7,858 nt of DNA from an uncultured Verrucomicrobiales bacterium (GTDB taxonomy: Bacteria > Verrucomicrobiota > Verrucomicrobiia > Limisphaerales > JACDHS01): positions 1-7,858 of the forward strand of contig CALJZV010000398.1 in the NCBI GenBank assembly GCA_937983475.1. Reading direction: 5' to 3'. The translations under genes and the position numbers were made by a program. Under the pieces are notes generated by a model. It ran no database searches. It was not told the origin of the DNA and saw nothing but the letters and a program-made list of their open reading frames with translations. Shown here piece by piece: positions 5,564-7,858 of this stretch (its first letter is position 1; each line of letters begins with the position of its first letter).

Positions 5564-6784
5564 ATGTTTTCCGAACAGATCGAACTGCGCGGCCATATCA
5601 TTGACTCGCTCATTTTGCCCAAAGTGCTGGATGAAATCCTCAGCCACGGCGGCAACTTCATTATCCGCGAAATAAAAATCGGCGAGCAACGCACCGACCC
5701 GAGTTACGCGCGGATCGAAGTCTCCGGTGCCTCGCCCGAGGTTGTGGACGACCTGGTGCGGCGCTTGCGCCAGCACGGTGCCGAGCTCATTCGCGAGCCC
5801 GTCGCACGCCTGGAGCCCGCGCCGGCCGACGGCGTCTTCCCGCCCGATTTTTACGTCACCACCAATCATCCGACGTTTGTGAATGTTGCCGGGGAATGGA
5901 TCGAGGCCCGACCGACGATGATGGACAGCGGCATTACGGTGGACACGGACGCAAGGCAGGCGCGCGCCGTCAAATTCTATGAAGTCAAGCAAGGGATGCG
6001 GATCGCCTGCGGCCACAAGGGCATCCGCGTGGAACCCGCCCAGCGCTCAACCGAGCGGCGCAGCGTGTTTGAATTCATGGGCAGCAGCGTCTCAACTGAG
6101 AAACCCAAAAGCGCGGTCATCCGGGCGATTGCCGAGGAAATGCGCCTGGCCCGCCAGCGCGGCGGCAAAATCCTCGTCGTGGGCGGCCCCGCCTTGGTGC
6201 ATACCGGCGCGACCGAGCATTTGGAGAAACTCATCGAATGGGGATACATCCACAAACTGTTTGCCGGAAATGCCCTGGCCGTGCATGACATCGAGCACGC
6301 GCTCTTCGGAACCTCGCTGGGCGTGTATCTCGAAAAGGGGGAACTGGCCGACGAGGGCCACGAGCATCACCTGCGGGCCATCAACTCCATTCGCAGCGCG
6401 GGCGGCATTGTGGCCGCAGTCAATCAGGGCATTCTTCAGCGCGGCCTGATGTTCCAATGCGTCCGGCACAAGATTGAGTTTGTGTTAGCCGGTTCCATCC
6501 GCGACGACGGGCCGCTGCCGGACGTCATCACCGACGTGGTTGCGGCGCAAAAAGCCATGCGCGAAAAGCTCGGGGGCGTGACCATGGCCCTGATGATGGG
6601 CACGATGCTGCACTCCATCGCCGTGGGCAACCTGCTTCCCGCCTCGGTCAAGACCATCTGCGTGGACATCAATCCCACAGTGGTGACAAAGCTGGCCGAT
6701 CGCGGCACGTTTCAAGCCGTCGGGCTGGTGACCGATCTGGAACCATTCCTGCGCGAACTGACGGAGTTCCTTTTGGAAAAATGA
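5564..6784 (+). CDS. TIGR00300-type ornithine cyclodeaminase-like protein (ArgZ/AgrE C-terminal half)
   Basis: The likely reaction is L-ornithine to L-proline plus ammonia, using bound NAD, in the cytosol. It has 406 residues. The N-terminal LOR/SDH conserved region is clear: IELRGHIIDSLILPKVLDEI (6-25), GGNFIIREIKIGEQRTDPSYARIEVSG (29-55). The middle holds FYVTTNHPTFVNVAGEWI (96-113) and MDSGITVD (120-127). A Rossmann-like part follows with GGKILVVGGPALVHTGATEHLE (200-221), FAGNALAVHDIEHALFGTSLGVYL (233-256), LAGSIRDDGPLPDVITD (308-324) and HSIAVGNLLPASVKTICVDIN (350-370). Length and motif order fit the archaeal-type family, which is unrelated to the classic mu-crystallin-like ornithine cyclodeaminase. 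The ATG at 5564 starts right at the conserved region. The next gene resembles the partner domain fused to it in cyanobacteria, which supports the arginine/ornithine role. Some members may be uncharacterised in substrate. Confidence 0.85.
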   Translation: MFSEQIELRGHIIDSLILPKVLDEILSHGGNFIIREIKIGEQRTDPSYARIEVSGASPEVVDDLVRRLRQHGAELIREPVARLEPAPADGVFPPDFYVTTNHPTFVNVAGEWIEARPTMMDSGITVDTDARQARAVKFYEVKQGMRIACGHKGIRVEPAQRSTERRSVFEFMGSSVSTEKPKSAVIRAIAEEMRLARQRGGKILVVGGPALVHTGATEHLEKLIEWGYIHKLFAGNALAVHDIEHALFGTSLGVYLEKGELADEGHEHHLRAINSIRSAGGIVAAVNQGILQRGLMFQCVRHKIEFVLAGSIRDDGPLPDVITDVVAAQKAMREKLGGVTMALMMGTMLHSIAVGNLLPASVKTICVDINPTVVTKLADRGTFQAVGLVTDLEPFLRELTEFLLEK

Positions 6785-6966
6785 ACCGCGCCTGCCGATG
6801 ATTATTGCTAACAAACAATGGATTGCGAATTTGGAGGAAATTGTCCCTTTTGCCCAGGCAGGCGGGACGCACTGCCCTACTTTGGCTCCCGAGTTCGCCG
6901 CTTTAATTCACCACAAGCTTTCCGATTTAACGCTTCAACGGTTGAACAACTCAACTCGATCACCCC
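6785..6966 (+). other. Intergenic gap with TTCAACGGTTGAA palindrome
   Basis: No convincing gene or terminator is seen in these 182 bp, so read-through from the upstream gene remains possible. Near the end, 6925-6955 is a run of loosely repeated TTTAACG/TTCAACG/CTCAACT-like units, containing the perfect 13-bp palindrome TTCAACGGTTGAA at 6934-6946, 20 bp before the next ATG. A 69-codon frame from 6798 runs through the gap into the next gene but has no family likeness. Confidence 0.4.
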
Positions 6967-7761
6967 ATGCGCCTGCTGCTTTGCCCTCCCGATTTCTACG
7001 GCATTGAATATGAGATCAACCCGTGGATGCATCGCGGCCGGGACGCCAACCCGGAGCTGGCGCGCGAACAGTGGCAGCGGTTGCACGACATTCTGGCTGC
7101 GCTGGGCGCGCAAATTGAACTGCTCACACCGCAACCCGGCCTGCCGGACATGGTGTTCACCGCCAACGCGGGCCTGGTGATCGGGAACCGTTTTTTTCCC
7201 AGTCAATTTCGCCACAAGGAACGCCAGGGAGAGCAGCCGCATTTTGAAGCGTGGTTTGAGGATAACGGGCACAAGATCGACCGGCTGCAACCGGACCGCG
7301 TTTTTGAAGGCGAGGGCGACGCGCTGTTCTGCGGCGACATTTTGTTCTGCGGCTACCGGTTTCGCTCGGACATCCAGTCGCACCAGGAACTGGCCGAACG
7401 CCTCCAGCGACTGGTCGTTTCCGTCGAGCTGGTGGACGAGCGGTTTTATCATCTCGACACCTGTTTTTGCCCGCTGCCCGATGGCGGCGCGGTCTGGTTT
7501 CCGCCAGCGTTTGATGCCTATGCGCAGCGGAGCATCCAGGAACATTGCGGCGCGATGATTGAAGTGACGCCCGAGGAGGCCGTTCATTTTTCCTGCAACG
7601 CCGTGGTTCTGAACCGCGACATTGTTTTGCCGGAAGGCTGCCCGAAACTTTGCGCCGCGTTGGGGAATCGAGGTTATTCCTGCCATCCGCTGCCCATGAG
7701 CGAATTCATCAAGGCCGGCGGCGCCTGCAAATGTCTGACGCTGTTTGTTCCGGCCAAATAA
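6967..7761 (+). CDS. Arginine dihydrolase-like amidinohydrolase (ArgZ/AgrE N-terminal half)
   Basis: The proposed reaction is L-arginine plus water to L-ornithine, two ammonia and CO2, in the cytosol. It has 264 residues, the size of a single guanidino-group-modifying (GME) fold, like DDAH and the ArgZ/AgrE N-terminal domain. The start LLLCPPDFYGIEYEINPWM (3-21) contains the NPWM motif of the ArgZ group. Asn67 lies in DMVFTANAGLV, FEGEGDAL (113-120) is the acidic GME motif, His162 in YHLDTCF is the catalytic His, and Cys256 in GGACKCLTL is the expected nucleophile. Spacing Asn18, Asn67, His162, Cys256 matches what I recall for ArgZ (Asn22, Asn71, His168, Cys264). No second domain follows; the ornithine cyclodeaminase half is the gene 182 bp upstream. 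A citrulline-forming deiminase or dimethylargininase is less likely but not excluded. The ATG at 6967 fits the family N-terminus; no Shine-Dalgarno is seen. Confidence 0.8.
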   Translation: MRLLLCPPDFYGIEYEINPWMHRGRDANPELAREQWQRLHDILAALGAQIELLTPQPGLPDMVFTANAGLVIGNRFFPSQFRHKERQGEQPHFEAWFEDNGHKIDRLQPDRVFEGEGDALFCGDILFCGYRFRSDIQSHQELAERLQRLVVSVELVDERFYHLDTCFCPLPDGGAVWFPPAFDAYAQRSIQEHCGAMIEVTPEEAVHFSCNAVVLNRDIVLPEGCPKLCAALGNRGYSCHPLPMSEFIKAGGACKCLTLFVPAK

Positions 7762-7858
7762 AACCGCACTGGCTGCTTACGGAAAATATAACCCGCTCAA
7801 TGGCTCCCATGCACGCTGCATGAGCTGCCTTGGGGACAATCGCGGACGGCCTTGGCCA
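7762..7858. other. 3' flank with short inverted repeat, no gene seen
   Basis: The remaining 97 bp hold no recognisable coding start. CATGCA (7808-7813) and TGCATG (7817-7822) form a 6-bp stem around CGC, but no T-run follows, so it is a poor terminator candidate. A neighbouring gene may begin or end just past the window edge. Confidence 0.35.

Noticed and set aside
5444..6016. 190-codon - strand frame over the start of the cyclodeaminase-like gene
   Set aside because: It overlaps the conserved LOR/SDH region on the other strand and crosses the palindromic sites; no recognisable domain.
6798..7007. 69-codon frame in the gap between the last two genes as a small gene
   Set aside because: It runs into the dihydrolase gene in another frame, has no ribosome binding site and no recognisable motif.
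6877..7686. 269-codon - strand frame opposite the dihydrolase-like gene
   Set aside because: The + strand frame carries all GME motifs; the antisense product has no family likeness.
7808..7822. Terminator after the dihydrolase gene
   Set aside because: The 6-bp stem is short and no T-run follows it.

Overview
The window most likely comes from a member of the Verrucomicrobiota, probably of the Pedosphaera/Limisphaera type. The DNA is moderately GC-rich. It carries a prepilin-like protein with the AFTLIELLVV...LLPALAKAK start that is very common in that phylum, and an Arg/Gly/Asp-rich protein of a kind I associate with the same group. The assignment rests on protein style, not on a marker gene, so it is moderate. 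None of the five complete genes' chosen starts, nor the prepilin start, has a convincing Shine-Dalgarno sequence.

Layout from left to right. (1) Positions 3-347 hold the C-terminal two thirds of elongation factor P (+). It is followed by a hairpin terminator with T-runs on both sides, shared with the convergent next gene. (2) Positions 434-1525 (-) encode a PfkB-family sugar or nucleoside kinase. (3) A divergent intergenic region of about 210 bp leads to a 554-residue protein of unknown function (1735-3399, +), with a basic RG/RD-rich N-terminus, a folded core and an acidic low-complexity tail. It ends in a clear terminator. (4) Positions 3517-4488 (+) encode an NAD-dependent sugar-nucleotide epimerase/dehydratase. 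(5) A convergent prepilin-like gene (4543-5277, -) has its own good sigma70-type promoter. Its terminator abuts the epimerase stop codon. (6) A 286-bp divergent intergenic region (5278-5563) is rich in repeats. Its main feature is two 19-bp palindromic sites spaced exactly 20 bp apart. (7) Positions 5564-6784 (+) encode a TIGR00300-type protein, related to archaeal ornithine cyclodeaminase and to the C-terminal half of cyanobacterial ArgZ/AgrE. (8) Positions 6967-7761 (+) encode a guanidino-group-modifying enzyme that looks like the N-terminal arginine dihydrolase half of ArgZ/AgrE.

The point of greatest interest is the last pair. In cyanobacteria these two activities are fused in one protein that takes arginine to ornithine and then, at least in Anabaena AgrE, to proline. 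Here the same two modules appear as separate adjacent genes in the opposite order. Together they would make an arginine-to-proline route that releases ammonia and CO2. The operator-like palindromes upstream are candidates for its control. The other genes look like independent transcription units, with no clear link to each other beyond position.
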